A DNA stretch of 64,000 bases, from positions 33,236 to 97,235 of the forward strand of contig NZ_SRXN01000027.1 of NCBI RefSeq assembly GCF_004827385.1, in the 5' to 3' direction. Source of the DNA: Ensifer sp. MPMI2T. Lineage in GTDB: Bacteria; Pseudomonadota; Alphaproteobacteria; Rhizobiales; Rhizobiaceae. A model generated the notes under the pieces. That model did not search any database, had not been told where the DNA came from, and was given only the letters and a program-made list of their open reading frames with translations. Below, piece after piece: positions 37,290 through 46,682 of this stretch. Numbering within the stretch: the stretch's first letter is position 1; each line of letters begins with the position of its first letter. Made by a program: the position numbers and the translations under genes.

Positions 37290-39545
37290 ATGATGACCAG
37301 CTTCCGAGACGGCCCTGCTTCGCCGCTGTTTTGGCCTTTGAGCATTGACGGCAATTTTTCGTTCGAGGAGCTTGCGGCACACCCAGACGTATCGGTCGAT
37401 CTGTCGGCGGCAGCTCCGTTCGCACATGTGGGGTCGTGCGTCGCGTGGGGCATCCCGTTCGAAGTTGGGCGCCCAGTTTTTCTTAAGGCTCAGCCGCTTA
37501 CAGTCAACATTTCGCCGACCACGGCTCAATGGTTCGTCTTCCTGCATGCTTCCGATGTCCGTCCGCTCACTCCGGATCGGAACGGGCTGATCTCTCCGAT
37601 GCGAGGGGTCGGTCAGCTTGGCGAACACGCAGCAAACTATATTCTGATTTATGATGATGGGACCGAACAAAAGGCCGAAATACGGCGGCGGCATCAGGTG
37701 GGGTCACTACTCTTCCGCTGGGGCGAGCATTGCACCCAAGCCGTTGCGGCTCGAAAACCTCGCCCGCTTGCTCTCAGCGCGACTGACCAACCAAGGCCAA
37801 TAAGCAACGCTGCCTCATATCGGTGGCCCGTCGAATGGGGAATACGACAGCAACAGGCTCTTTTCGAGGAAGGGCCTTGGATGAACTTTGTCTGGGCCTT
37901 TGAAAACCCCGCTCCAGAGAAAGCAGTCGAGGCGATCAGATTCGAACCTGTGTCCGGCGGTTTGATCATCTCCGGAGTTGCCGCAGGTAGCGCTCGTTCA
38001 ATGCCGCTCCTTTGGGAAAAACGCAAGAAGGCGATGCTCAGACTGCCGCCCGAAATGAGCTTTGATTCCACGCTGGACGAACATGGTCTCTTTAGCCAAA
38101 TCCAACTCGATCTGGGCCAGGTGATCTCCGCGCGGCCGCGGCTCGTCTATCCTAGGAAACATTGGGAGAAAACGCGTCAGAACCTGCAGCCAGAAGTCAG
38201 TCCCACCGAATTGATCGTAGAATATGCGGCGCACGCCGATGCCCGTTTTCACCTATTTGGTGAGAGAACGATCCCCGTTTGCGATCTCGAAAACGACGCT
38301 CAGCAGAGCGAGCCAATTTTGCAGAACGTCCTGCCGGCCAACCAACGCGTCATTCTTCGCGTTGTGGAGCAGGCAACGAACAAACCAGTCCCGGTAAAGC
38401 TGCACGTGCATGGCTCCGCGGGCGAGTACCTCGCCCCGGCAAATGGGAATCGAAACCCGAATCCGCGGTGGTTCGAAAATTACAGCACCGAGCATTGGCA
38501 CGGCCCGCATCTATCCACTTACATCTCGGGCCAGACGAGTATCGAACTGCCTTTGGGTGACGTTTACCTGGAAATCACGAAAGGTTTTGAAGTCAAGCCG
38601 ATCCGCCGGAAGTTCCACATCACTCCAGAAACGGAGCAAATTACCATAGAGCTCGAGAAGGTGCTTCATTGGCGCGAGCAAGGCTGGGTCACGGCGGATA
38701 CCCATGTACATTTCCTGGCTCCGGCAACAGCCATGCTGGAAGGCGCCGCGGAAGGCGTAAACGTTATCAAAACGCCGCGACGATCGTCCTGGGCGAAGCC
38801 GATGCCCTCGGCATCGACGCCTACTCTCTTTCCGACTGGTATCGCTACCTCAACAATGGATACCACATTCCGGCCGTGGCTGGCACTGACAAGATGTCCG
38901 CCGAGTTTGCCGTAGGGCTGACCCGCACCTACGCGAAAATTGCCGATAATCGGGAGTTCTCCTACGAGACGTGGATGGATGCTGTCCGCGCAGGCCATAC
39001 GTTTGTTACCTATGGCCCTCTGATGGATCTGAATGTTGACGGTAAACCCATGGGAGGCCGCGTCAGCCTGACCTCCTCGGGCGGAACGGTCAACATCAGC
39101 TGGAATGTCTCAAGTGTAATCGTGCCGATGACCAGGATCGATCTTATCGTTAACGGCGAGGTCAGAGAGAGCCGTACTCTCAAACCATGGCAAGGATGCC
39201 GGGAACTGGTCGGTACCTGTTCAGAAGAGTTCCTGGATCGCATTGCTTGTTCGTGCAAAATACGACGACAAACCGGAGATGATCGCCGCTCATTCGTCGG
39301 CAGTCATGATCGACGTCGAGGGCTCTGAATTATTCGCTGCAGCCGACGCGCTCACCATCCTCGATCAGATCGAGGGGTCGTTGGCCTTCATCGACACAAT
39401 CGCCACCCGCGCCGAGGCCAAGCGGTACAAGGAGATGCGGCTAACGCTCCAGTCGGCCTATCGGCGCCTGCACAACCGCATGCATCAAATGGGCTATGAT
39501 CATACCCACACTGCTGGAACCCACCATTCTGAACATAATGAGTGA
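37290..39545 (+). pseudogene. CehA/McbA-type metallohydrolase, deleted and frameshifted
   Basis: AGGAGA precedes ATG 37290. The first frame runs through a beta-rich region to VTADTHVHFLAPATAMLEGA, the metal-binding start of the CehA/McbA hydrolase domain, then breaks near 38770. The second frame resumes with LGEADALGIDAYSLSDWYRY and IPAVAGTDKMSAE, so a long piece of the domain is missing as well as the frame. A further shift near 39186 leads to GKDAGNWSVPVQKSSWIALL and the C-terminus, ending at 39545 in a histidine-rich tail. Relatives cleave esters or carbamates. The deletion removes metal ligands, so this is not just a sequencing slip. Confidence 0.75.
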
Positions 39546-39557
39546 AAGCGATGACAA

Positions 39558-40193
39558 ATGCGTAGTTTCCTGAATGACGAACGCTTATGGAAAAATCCCA
39601 TGACCGGAATCAAATATATCAAACTAGCCTTCGCAGCGATTATGATCGCTACTGCAAGCAAGCCAGCATTGTCCCATCTCGGCGTCGGCTCAGCTAAGTC
39701 GTTTGCGGCCGGGCTTGCACATCCGCTTTTCGCAGTCGATCACGTAGTGGTGATGGTCTCAGTTGGACTATGGGCAGCGCTGAAAGGCGGCCGCGCTCTC
39801 TGTGCCTGGCCGGCAGCATTCGCCGGCTTAATGATTGCTGGTGGCGTGGCAGGCATTGCCGGCCTGTCGGTTTCGTTCGTAGAGCCTGTTATCCTCGCCT
39901 CGCTCGTAACAATCGGTCTGTTAGTCGCAGCCGTGGTGAACCTGCCGCTAACGGCAGAAGCAATTATCATCAGTTTCTTTGCATTTTTCCACGGTCACGC
40001 ACACGGTACTGAGATCCCGTTGGGCGCAAGCGCACTTGGATATCTTACCGGCTTCGCCCTTGCGACGTTACTCCTGCAGGGGGCGGGTATTGGCCTGTGC
40101 CACCTTGCCGGGCAACGCTTTCAGGGCCTGGTACGATTAGCAGGAGCGGTGACTGCAACGGTTGGGGTCGGCTTGATCATCGGCACAGTTTAG
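39558..40193 (+). CDS. HupE/UreJ-family membrane protein
   Basis: The 211-residue protein has a signal-like first segment (start possibly ATG 39600, MTGIKYIKLAFAAIM), then about five or six further membrane segments. Family motifs are HPLFAVDHVVVMVSVGLWAA and FHGHAHGTEIP, with the histidines thought to bind metal. HupE/UreJ proteins are nickel or cobalt permeases tied to hydrogenase or urease. Neither enzyme is encoded in the window, but the neighbouring metallohydrolase remnant, which ends in a His-rich tail 13 bases upstream, may have been its partner. Confidence 0.85.
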   Translation: MRSFLNDERLWKNPMTGIKYIKLAFAAIMIATASKPALSHLGVGSAKSFAAGLAHPLFAVDHVVVMVSVGLWAALKGGRALCAWPAAFAGLMIAGGVAGIAGLSVSFVEPVILASLVTIGLLVAAVVNLPLTAEAIIISFFAFFHGHAHGTEIPLGASALGYLTGFALATLLLQGAGIGLCHLAGQRFQGLVRLAGAVTATVGVGLIIGTV

Positions 40194-40222
40194 CAGTGCT
40201 CGCGCATATTGTGGAATGCACA

Positions 40223-40286
40223 AGAACTGCGAAAAGTGTCGTTCTGAGCAGGAATGCTGCGCAAGAACGCGAGAATAGTGCGTTCT
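40223..40286. promoter_or_regulatory. Two AGAAC-N13-GTTCT inverted repeats flanking a GCAG-N5-CTGC palindrome
   Basis: Inverted repeats at 40223-40245 and 40264-40286 share arms and part of the interior. Between them GCAGGAATGCTGC (40248-40260) matches the recurring palindrome. The second repeat reads GAACGC-N9-GCGTTC, so it may be a relaxed version of the same extended site. This cluster lies 140-200 bases before the class V aminotransferase gene and after the HupE stop. Confidence 0.5.
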
Positions 40287-40423
40287 CTAGGCGTCTGTTG
40301 CGTTATCTTGACCCAGCAGCAACGAGTTGGCTCTGTGCTGCTTTGCGAAGACATATGAGACTTTAACCCGCTGACTTTAGCCGTGTACCGGCTACTCATC
40401 GTCCGCCAATTTGACGAGCCACC

Positions 40424-41623
40424 ATGACTGGTACGAAAAGCACTTTGCTTCCCTTAAGCATCCTTCGGGAGGAATTTCCCGCCACGAAGAAGTACGTCTA
40501 TATGGACGTTGCAAATCAGGGGCTGATCTCCAGAACCACAAGAAGGTCCTTTGAGCAGCATCTGGACAACCGATTGTTCGGCGAGAACGACGAACTTCCT
40601 CAGTTGAAGGATATTGAAAAAACCCGCGCCAGATTCGCGCGGTTCGTCGGTGCGGACAAAGATGAAGTAGCGATCACCAAGAATGCATCGGAAGGTGTCA
40701 ATATAATCGCCAACGCGATCGATTGGCGGCCCGGAGACCGCGTGGTTCTCTGCCCCCAGTTAGAGCATGCGAACAACATCTTACCTTGGCTGCAGATTAA
40801 AGCGCTGCACGATATCGAACTGAAAGTCGTGGAGCCGGATAACGGCGCAATCCCCGTCGACGCGATTATAGACGCCATCAATTCAAGGACGCGCGTCGTC
40901 GCTGTTTCCACCGCGACTATGGTCCCTGGGTTCCGAACGGTGACGGTACCGATAGCCGAAGCCTGCAAGCGATTGGGCGCTTTCCTTCTTGCCGATGGTA
41001 CCCAGTCGGTAGGGATCCTCCACACCGATGTTGTACGCATGGGGTTGGATGGCTTGGCAGTCTCGACTGTGAAAGGTCTCATGGGCCTTTATGGATCGGG
41101 TTTTCTTTACTGCCGCCGCGAGTGGGCTGATCGGCTCAATCCAGCCTACCTCGCCCGTTTCAGTGTAGACCTCGGAAATGCGCCGGAATCGGCTCCAATT
41201 CTCCACGCTCCCAAGCTGCGGGCCGGCGCACCTCGATTCGATGTTGGCCATTATAACTTTCCGGGCATGATCGCTGCATACGCCTCCATGGGGCAAATGC
41301 TGGAGATCGGAACCGAAGCAATCGACAATCATGTCACATCGTTGGCTGCTCGATTGGCTTCTGGACTGCTAGAACTCGGCCTCCCTGTTTGTGGTGGAGC
41401 TCCTGGCAAACAAACTGGAAGTATTGTAGCGCTCGGCGACGTCGCAACGCTCTCCGGTGCTCAGGAGGCCGCGCCCTTCGTTCAGGGATTGCAGCGCTAT
41501 CTTGCCGAAAACAAAGTCCTGGTATCGACACGGCGCGGAATGCTCCGGTTCTCGCTTCATCTCTACAACACAGAGGATGAGATCGATCAAGTTGTCGACC
41601 TGACAAGGAAATGGCTGAAGTAG
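40424..41623 (+). CDS. Class V aminotransferase-family protein
   Basis: The 399-residue PLP enzyme has YVYMDVANQGL, TKNASEGVNIIANAI, LEHANNILPW, LLADGTQSVG with the PLP-binding aspartate, and the lysine in STVKGLMGLYGSGFLY. It belongs to the cysteine-desulfurase/isopenicillin-N-epimerase-like group, whose members deaminate, racemise or cleave amino acids. The M20 gene follows after 34 bases, so the two probably work together on an acylated amino acid. The operator-like cluster upstream suggests shared control with the other catabolic genes. Exact reaction unknown. Confidence 0.82.
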   Translation: MTGTKSTLLPLSILREEFPATKKYVYMDVANQGLISRTTRRSFEQHLDNRLFGENDELPQLKDIEKTRARFARFVGADKDEVAITKNASEGVNIIANAIDWRPGDRVVLCPQLEHANNILPWLQIKALHDIELKVVEPDNGAIPVDAIIDAINSRTRVVAVSTATMVPGFRTVTVPIAEACKRLGAFLLADGTQSVGILHTDVVRMGLDGLAVSTVKGLMGLYGSGFLYCRREWADRLNPAYLARFSVDLGNAPESAPILHAPKLRAGAPRFDVGHYNFPGMIAAYASMGQMLEIGTEAIDNHVTSLAARLASGLLELGLPVCGGAPGKQTGSIVALGDVATLSGAQEAAPFVQGLQRYLAENKVLVSTRRGMLRFSLHLYNTEDEIDQVVDLTRKWLK

Positions 41624-41657
41624 GTCGCCGCGATAAAGCACGGAAGCAGGAGAATTT

Positions 41658-42800
41658 ATGTCGTCGCTCAGCACAGATACCATCACGCTACTTCAGGATC
41701 TCGTCAAAATCGAAAGCGTGAACCCGTCCCTTTCGTCAAAGGGAGGCGGAGAACAAAGGGTTGCCGAATACCTTGAAAGGTTCTGTAAGGACCGAAATCT
41801 CCCGTATGAGCTCCAGCATGTTGCCGAAGGGCGCTCGAACTTGCTGACTTGGGTTCCTGGGAAGGACCCTAATCGGCGCCTCCTATTTGTAGCCCATATG
41901 GACACCGTGCCGACTGACAATTGGGCTTCTGATCCGTTCTCCGGTGAAGAGAAAGATGGTCGGGTCTACGGTCGAGGTAGCTGTGACACGAAAGGCTCCC
42001 TTTCGGCAATGTTGATTGCGCTGAGTAGCCTCGGAGACCGCCAGCCCAATGCTACCGTAGTTGTCGCTGCCAGCATTGATGAGGAATACCGAAAGATTGG
42101 TGCAAGGGCTATCGCTCTTTCCGGTACCTCATATGATGGAGCGGTGGTAGGCGAGCCGACAGAATTGGAACTCGTCGTCGCGCACAAAGGTTCGGTTCGC
42201 TGGCAGATTGAGGTTCAGGGCATTCCGGCGCATACCTCCAAACCCCACCTTGGGGTCAATGCTATAACAGGCATGGCCAAGGTTATTCTGGCGCTCAACG
42301 AGCACGGCCAGGATCTTGCCTCACGCAAGCAACATCTGGTGAGCCCACCGACGTTGACAGTAAGTCTTATCGAAGGGGGATTGGAACTGACAACAGTGCC
42401 GCCGTCGTGCCGCATCTGGGTCGACAGGCGCTTGGTGCCCGGTGAGCGCCCGGACCAGGCCTTGCAAGAGGTGGAGAATATCCTCCAGGCTTTGCGCGAA
42501 CGCGAAAACATCAACGTCCGGTCTCTGCTCCCCGCACTGGAGGACCCGGCTCCAGATAGCGCCGAGTCGAGCAAGATTGCGGCAGTGGCGGCGCAAGCCT
42601 GTGCCGAAGTGGCTGGGACGGGCAACTATATTGGCGTGCCGTACGGGACTGACGCTAGTCAGCTGTCCTTGGCAGGAATTCCCTGCATTGTGTTGGGGCC
42701 GGGTAGTATCGATCGCGCTCATACCAATAATGAGTACGTCGAATTGGACCAATTGGCCAAATCTGTCGAAATTTATCGGAAGATAATGCTCAGCTATTAA
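41658..42800 (+). CDS. M20-family metallopeptidase (ArgE/DapE/ACY1-like)
   Basis: The 380-residue protein has LLFVAHMDTVP with the first metal histidine, YGRGSCDTKGSLSAML, ASIDEEYRKIGARA with the catalytic and metal glutamates, and GVPYGTDASQLS and DRAHTNNEYV at the end. AGGAG precedes the ATG. ArgE/DapE-type enzymes deacylate N-acyl amino acids or diamino acids. It is the second gene of an operon with the class V aminotransferase. N-acetyl-diaminobutyrate deacetylation (DoeB role) is possible here as well as for the hydrolase at 23797. Confidence 0.88.
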   Translation: MSSLSTDTITLLQDLVKIESVNPSLSSKGGGEQRVAEYLERFCKDRNLPYELQHVAEGRSNLLTWVPGKDPNRRLLFVAHMDTVPTDNWASDPFSGEEKDGRVYGRGSCDTKGSLSAMLIALSSLGDRQPNATVVVAASIDEEYRKIGARAIALSGTSYDGAVVGEPTELELVVAHKGSVRWQIEVQGIPAHTSKPHLGVNAITGMAKVILALNEHGQDLASRKQHLVSPPTLTVSLIEGGLELTTVPPSCRIWVDRRLVPGERPDQALQEVENILQALRERENINVRSLLPALEDPAPDSAESSKIAAVAAQACAEVAGTGNYIGVPYGTDASQLSLAGIPCIVLGPGSIDRAHTNNEYVELDQLAKSVEIYRKIMLSY

Positions 42801-43573
42801 ACGGGAGAGCCAGTGCCGGACGGTACTGCTTTCACATTTTGCGGTTGGCCGGCAGCTTGCCGGCCAAACTCAGCATCTGGAACGTCAAATACAAAAGAAG
42901 GCATTGCCGCGGTGTCCCCGACCGGGGCTGTTTGCCGTGATTTCACGTTTGATTCAACGTGGATGCCTGTCCCAAGCGCTATAAGTAATTTCCTGTGTCC
43001 GTTGACGATCTCGGTTGGTCGCTTGGATCGGCCGGAGAAAGAAGCATCGAATTTGGGGGAGCCAATAAGGCTCTCCAGCAGGGTTCGGCGATAGGGCCGC
43101 GTTCTGGTCTGCATGACCGTAGCCGATGACCTGATGTGTCAAGCGGATCGTCTGAGCTGTTTTCAGCGCCACGCTCTTGCGACTTCGACGCGTCGCCGCA
43201 GCAGGAAGGCTTGGGCGGAAGCGCCCCGGATACGGTCGAATGACGGCACCAGTCTCGAAGGGCAGGTAAAGCTGCGCATCTGCGCCGTCGGGCACAAAAG
43301 CTCCGCTACGACCACTTGCCACAAAATCGTTAACCCACGCGACCGAGCACCAAATGGCGGCAGGTTAGCGAAGCCGTATCAGAGTCATTGCGATGCGAAC
43401 GGCTGCGGCCTTTCCCGTCGTTGTCGGTGTTCGCGCCGAGCCAGAAGTGGCCGGGGGCAAGCAAAGGCCAACATCCGCCCTAGGGCCATGGGCGCGCTGG
43501 TGTTTGTGCGTCGCACATCTATCCTCTCCCAGCCGCGGCGGACGCAGAAAGGGTGCGCATTGCATGACATTAC
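42801..43573. other. Long intergenic stretch, no supported gene
   Basis: With the bases up to 43674 this is about 870 bases. Frames of 90-190 residues occur on both strands but none has a ribosome site or family resemblance, and they overlap each other. It may be a decayed gene or insertion. A GCCGGCAGCTTGCCGGC palindrome lies near 42846-42862. Confidence 0.4.
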
Positions 43574-43586
43574 GCAGCAATCCTGC
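43574..43586. promoter_or_regulatory. GCAG-N5-CTGC palindrome, putative Lrp operator
   Basis: GCAGCAATCCTGC, flanked by AC and GT so the symmetry extends to ACGCAG...CTGCGT. It lies 89 bases before the M24-family gene start, the closest spacing of all copies to a gene. Confidence 0.6.
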
Positions 43587-43674
43587 GTCTCCCAGCCGGC
43601 AATTGCCTCAAGTCCTAATGTTGTCGCTGCTACTGTTGAGAGCATAGCAGCTCCGACATCAAGGATGGGGTAAG

Positions 43675-44853
43675 ATGAAAGTACCTGGTGTAACCGACGC
43701 CGTTGTTCAAAAAGATCTCGCATTTCCGGTGGAAGAGTTTCAGCGGCGGCTAAAAAATGTCCGCGAAGAAATGGCCGCGAGAGGGCTGGACCTTCTAGTC
43801 GTGAGTACCCCTGAAAATATCTATTATATGAGCGGCTACCACACCGTCGGATATTTCAGCAGCCAGTTCCTACTGATCCCTGTTTCGGGAGATCCGGTTC
43901 ACATAACGCGAGGGATTGAAGAGACAAACGTCAAGGTGCTGTCCTGGATAGATCAATCGTTCAGCTACATGGACCATGAATTGCCAATCGAGTTGCTGAC
44001 CAGCACGATTCGCAACATGGGCTACGCCGATGCAGTGATTGGCGTTGAGAAGATTAGCTGGTTCTTGTCGATTGTGGATTATGAGCGGCTGAGAGAGATG
44101 CTTGGCGGCGCGAAGTTCCAGGATGGCTCATTCACAGTAGAAGCCTCGAGAGTCGTCAAGTCAGATTTGGAGCTGGATTATATTCGCCAAGCCGCTCGCA
44201 TTGCAGAGGTGGGTATGGAGATGGGTATATCTCAGATCCATGCTGGCGCCAACGAAAACGACATTGCGGCAGAGATCCAGCGAGCCGTTACCGGTATGGG
44301 AAGCGAATATCCGGGACTGCCAGTTTTTGTGTCGTCAGGCGTGCGTACAAGCCAAGCTCACGCAACTTGGGCCGGGCGAAAGGTTCAAGAAGGCGATCCA
44401 GTCCTCCTGGAAATCTCTGGGTGTGTGCATCGCTACAGTGCTGCACTAATGCGATTCATCTTGGTCAAGCCCGTCAATAGCGAGATGGAGCGAATGGAAG
44501 ATGTGTCTCGCAAGGCGCTCGAAAAAATGATCAACGCCATTCGACCCGGCCGGCCTCTAGGGGAAGTTTGGAATGTTTGGTCAACGGCTGTTACTGAGGG
44601 TGGCTATGAAGGTCGTTTCAAACGGACTGGCTACTCCATCGGCATCAATTTTCCACCAGACTGGGGCGAAGGCTACATTCTGTCATTCAAGCGCGGCGAA
44701 ATGCGGGAATTGCGGCCTAACATGACGTTCCATATTCCTTCCCTGGTAAAAGTCTTCGGGTTCGCGGACGCGGGCACCAGTGAGACTGTCCGTGTCACGG
44801 AAACAGGTTGCGAAATACTGACGAACTTTCCTCGTCAACTTCACGTCCGCTAG
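43675..44853 (+). CDS. M24-family hydrolase, ectoine hydrolase (DoeA/EutD)-like
   Basis: The 392-residue protein has the creatinase N-terminal domain (ARGLDLLVVSTPENIYYMSGY) and a pita-bread C-terminal domain. The metal-binding aspartates of true aminopeptidases are replaced (GDPVLLEISG and YSAALMRF), and GYSIGINFPPDWGEGY stands in the HGIG position. That pattern marks the non-metal creatinase/DoeA branch, and the length fits DoeA. DoeA opens the ectoine ring to N-acetyl-diaminobutyrate. With EhuB-like transporters, a DoeD-like transaminase and M20 deacylases in the window, ectoine hydrolase is the favoured reading; creatinase or proline-dipeptidase-like activity remains possible. Confidence 0.8.
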   Translation: MKVPGVTDAVVQKDLAFPVEEFQRRLKNVREEMAARGLDLLVVSTPENIYYMSGYHTVGYFSSQFLLIPVSGDPVHITRGIEETNVKVLSWIDQSFSYMDHELPIELLTSTIRNMGYADAVIGVEKISWFLSIVDYERLREMLGGAKFQDGSFTVEASRVVKSDLELDYIRQAARIAEVGMEMGISQIHAGANENDIAAEIQRAVTGMGSEYPGLPVFVSSGVRTSQAHATWAGRKVQEGDPVLLEISGCVHRYSAALMRFILVKPVNSEMERMEDVSRKALEKMINAIRPGRPLGEVWNVWSTAVTEGGYEGRFKRTGYSIGINFPPDWGEGYILSFKRGEMRELRPNMTFHIPSLVKVFGFADAGTSETVRVTETGCEILTNFPRQLHVR

Positions 44854-45126
44854 TACGACAGCCGGTACAAAATCGGTGCCAGTCACTGGCGGACACTTCG
44901 GACCGGCATCGCTGCGAAGAGGTTTGTACGGGATCAGCTCGATGTCCGTGGGCGAGTGGAAGGTTTTGGGGGGGGCTTGGTGGAGCCAACGATAGATCGG
45001 CGTTCACAGACCCCCTTAGACACGTGAACTGGATCACTCAAGGGACACGAGCCGCATAGCAGAGCATAGCTTCAACTACGGATCACGAGTCTGCGTTGTG
45101 CCATCGCAGATCGAAAGGAAGTATTC

Positions 45127-46530
45127 ATGAGCATCAACATTAGGGACATCGCTGAGAAGGACCGCAAGAGCGTCCTGCATCCGTTCACGCAGCTGAAGGA
45201 CTTTGCGACGGGCAAGCTCGGCGAACCGACAATCGTCGAGACGGGCAAAGGCATTCGCATCCAGGACGCGCTCGGCAACCAGCTGATCGACGGCTTTGCC
45301 GGTCTCTACTGCGTCAATGTCGGCTATGGACGCACGGAAGTTGCCGAGGCGATCTCACGCCAGGCCTACCGTCTCGCCTATTACCATTCCTATGCGGCCC
45401 ACACGACCGACGAGCTGGCGATCCTGTCGGATCGTCTGGTAAAGATGGCGCCGGGCGAGATGAGCAAGGTGTTCTACGGCATGTCCGGTTCGGACGCCAA
45501 CGAGACCCAGGCCAAGCTTGTCTGGTACTACAACAACCTGCGCGGCAAGCCGACCAAGAAGAAGATCATCTCGCGCGAGCGCGGCTATCACGGCTGCAGC
45601 GTCGTCTCCGGCTCTATGACCGGCATGAGCTTCTACCACGATCACATGGACCTGCCGCTGCCGCAGATCGTCCATGCCGGCGTGCCGCACCACTACTGGG
45701 GTGCAAGCCCGGGCGAGACGGAACGGGAATTTTCCGCCCGCCGCGCCGTCGAGCTCGACGAGATGATCGAGACGCTCGGTCCTGACAATGTCGGCGCCTT
45801 CATCGCCGAGCCGGTTCTCGGTACCGGCGGCATCACGCCGCCGCCGGAGGGCTACTGGGAAGCCATCCAACCGGTCTTGAAGAAGCACGACGTGCTCTTG
45901 ATCGCCGACGAAGTGATCACCGGCTTCGGTCGTACGGGCTCGATGTTCGGCTCGCAGCATTACGGCATCGAACCGGATCTGATCACCGTCGCCAAGGGTC
46001 TGACCTCAGCCTACTTCCCGCTCTCGGCCGCGATCGTCGGCGAGAAGGTCTATAAAGTGCTGGAAGATGGTGCCGATCGTGTCGGCGCCTTCTCGCATGG
46101 CTATACCTATTCCGGTCATCCGACCGGTGCGGCTGCGGCCAATGCGGTGCTCGACATCGTCGAGAAGGAAGATTTACCGGGCAATGCCCGCGAGGTCGGC
46201 GCCTATTTCCAGGCGCAGCTCAAGGAGAAGTTCGCGCAGTTGCCGATCGTTGGCGAAGTGCGCGGCGTCGGCCTAATGGGCGCCATCGAGTTTGTCGGTG
46301 ACCGCGAGAACAAGAAGCGCTTCGATCCGTCGCTGAAGGTCGGCGCCCGCGTCTCCAAGGCCGCCCGCGACCGCGGCCTGATTGCCCGCGCCATGCCGCA
46401 TGGTGACATCCTCGGCTTTGCGCCGCCGCTCGTCACCACGAGGGAAGAAGTCGACGAGATCGTCTCGATCGCCGAGAAGGCCATTCGCTCCGTCATGGAC
46501 GAGCTGGTGCGCGACGGCCAGAAGCTCTGA
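45127..46530 (+). CDS. Class III omega-aminotransferase (GABA/beta-alanine-type)
   Basis: The 467-residue enzyme has HPFTQLKDF, VFYGMSGSDANETQAKLVW, YHGCSVVSGSMTG, LIADEVITGFGRTG and the PLP lysine in ITVAKGLTSAYFPL. This set is typical of pyruvate-dependent omega-amino acid transaminases of the SpuC/GabT type. GAAAGGAAG precedes the ATG. The aldehyde dehydrogenase gene 152 bases downstream would oxidise the semialdehyde product. Codon use is strongly G+C-rich, like the glutamate dehydrogenase and mutase genes and unlike the M24 gene before it. GABA, putrescine or beta-alanine are likely substrates. Confidence 0.88.
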   Translation: MSINIRDIAEKDRKSVLHPFTQLKDFATGKLGEPTIVETGKGIRIQDALGNQLIDGFAGLYCVNVGYGRTEVAEAISRQAYRLAYYHSYAAHTTDELAILSDRLVKMAPGEMSKVFYGMSGSDANETQAKLVWYYNNLRGKPTKKKIISRERGYHGCSVVSGSMTGMSFYHDHMDLPLPQIVHAGVPHHYWGASPGETEREFSARRAVELDEMIETLGPDNVGAFIAEPVLGTGGITPPPEGYWEAIQPVLKKHDVLLIADEVITGFGRTGSMFGSQHYGIEPDLITVAKGLTSAYFPLSAAIVGEKVYKVLEDGADRVGAFSHGYTYSGHPTGAAAANAVLDIVEKEDLPGNAREVGAYFQAQLKEKFAQLPIVGEVRGVGLMGAIEFVGDRENKKRFDPSLKVGARVSKAARDRGLIARAMPHGDILGFAPPLVTTREEVDEIVSIAEKAIRSVMDELVRDGQKL

Positions 46531-46682
46531 TCGATACTTGAGGCTTGGTGACCGGTGATCCGGCCGCCATCGCTTGTCATCAACGACTGCATGAAACCGG
46601 AACGGGGCAGGGGATCACCTTTGCCCTGCGGACAAACGCGACCTCCGGACGGGAGGTCGATCAGGAATAGGGAAGCTGCCAC

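Noticed and set aside
43113..43673. 186-codon plus-strand frame before the M24 gene
   Set aside because: Arginine/serine-rich, no ribosome site, overlapped by equally poor minus-strand frames, and contains the operator-like palindrome.
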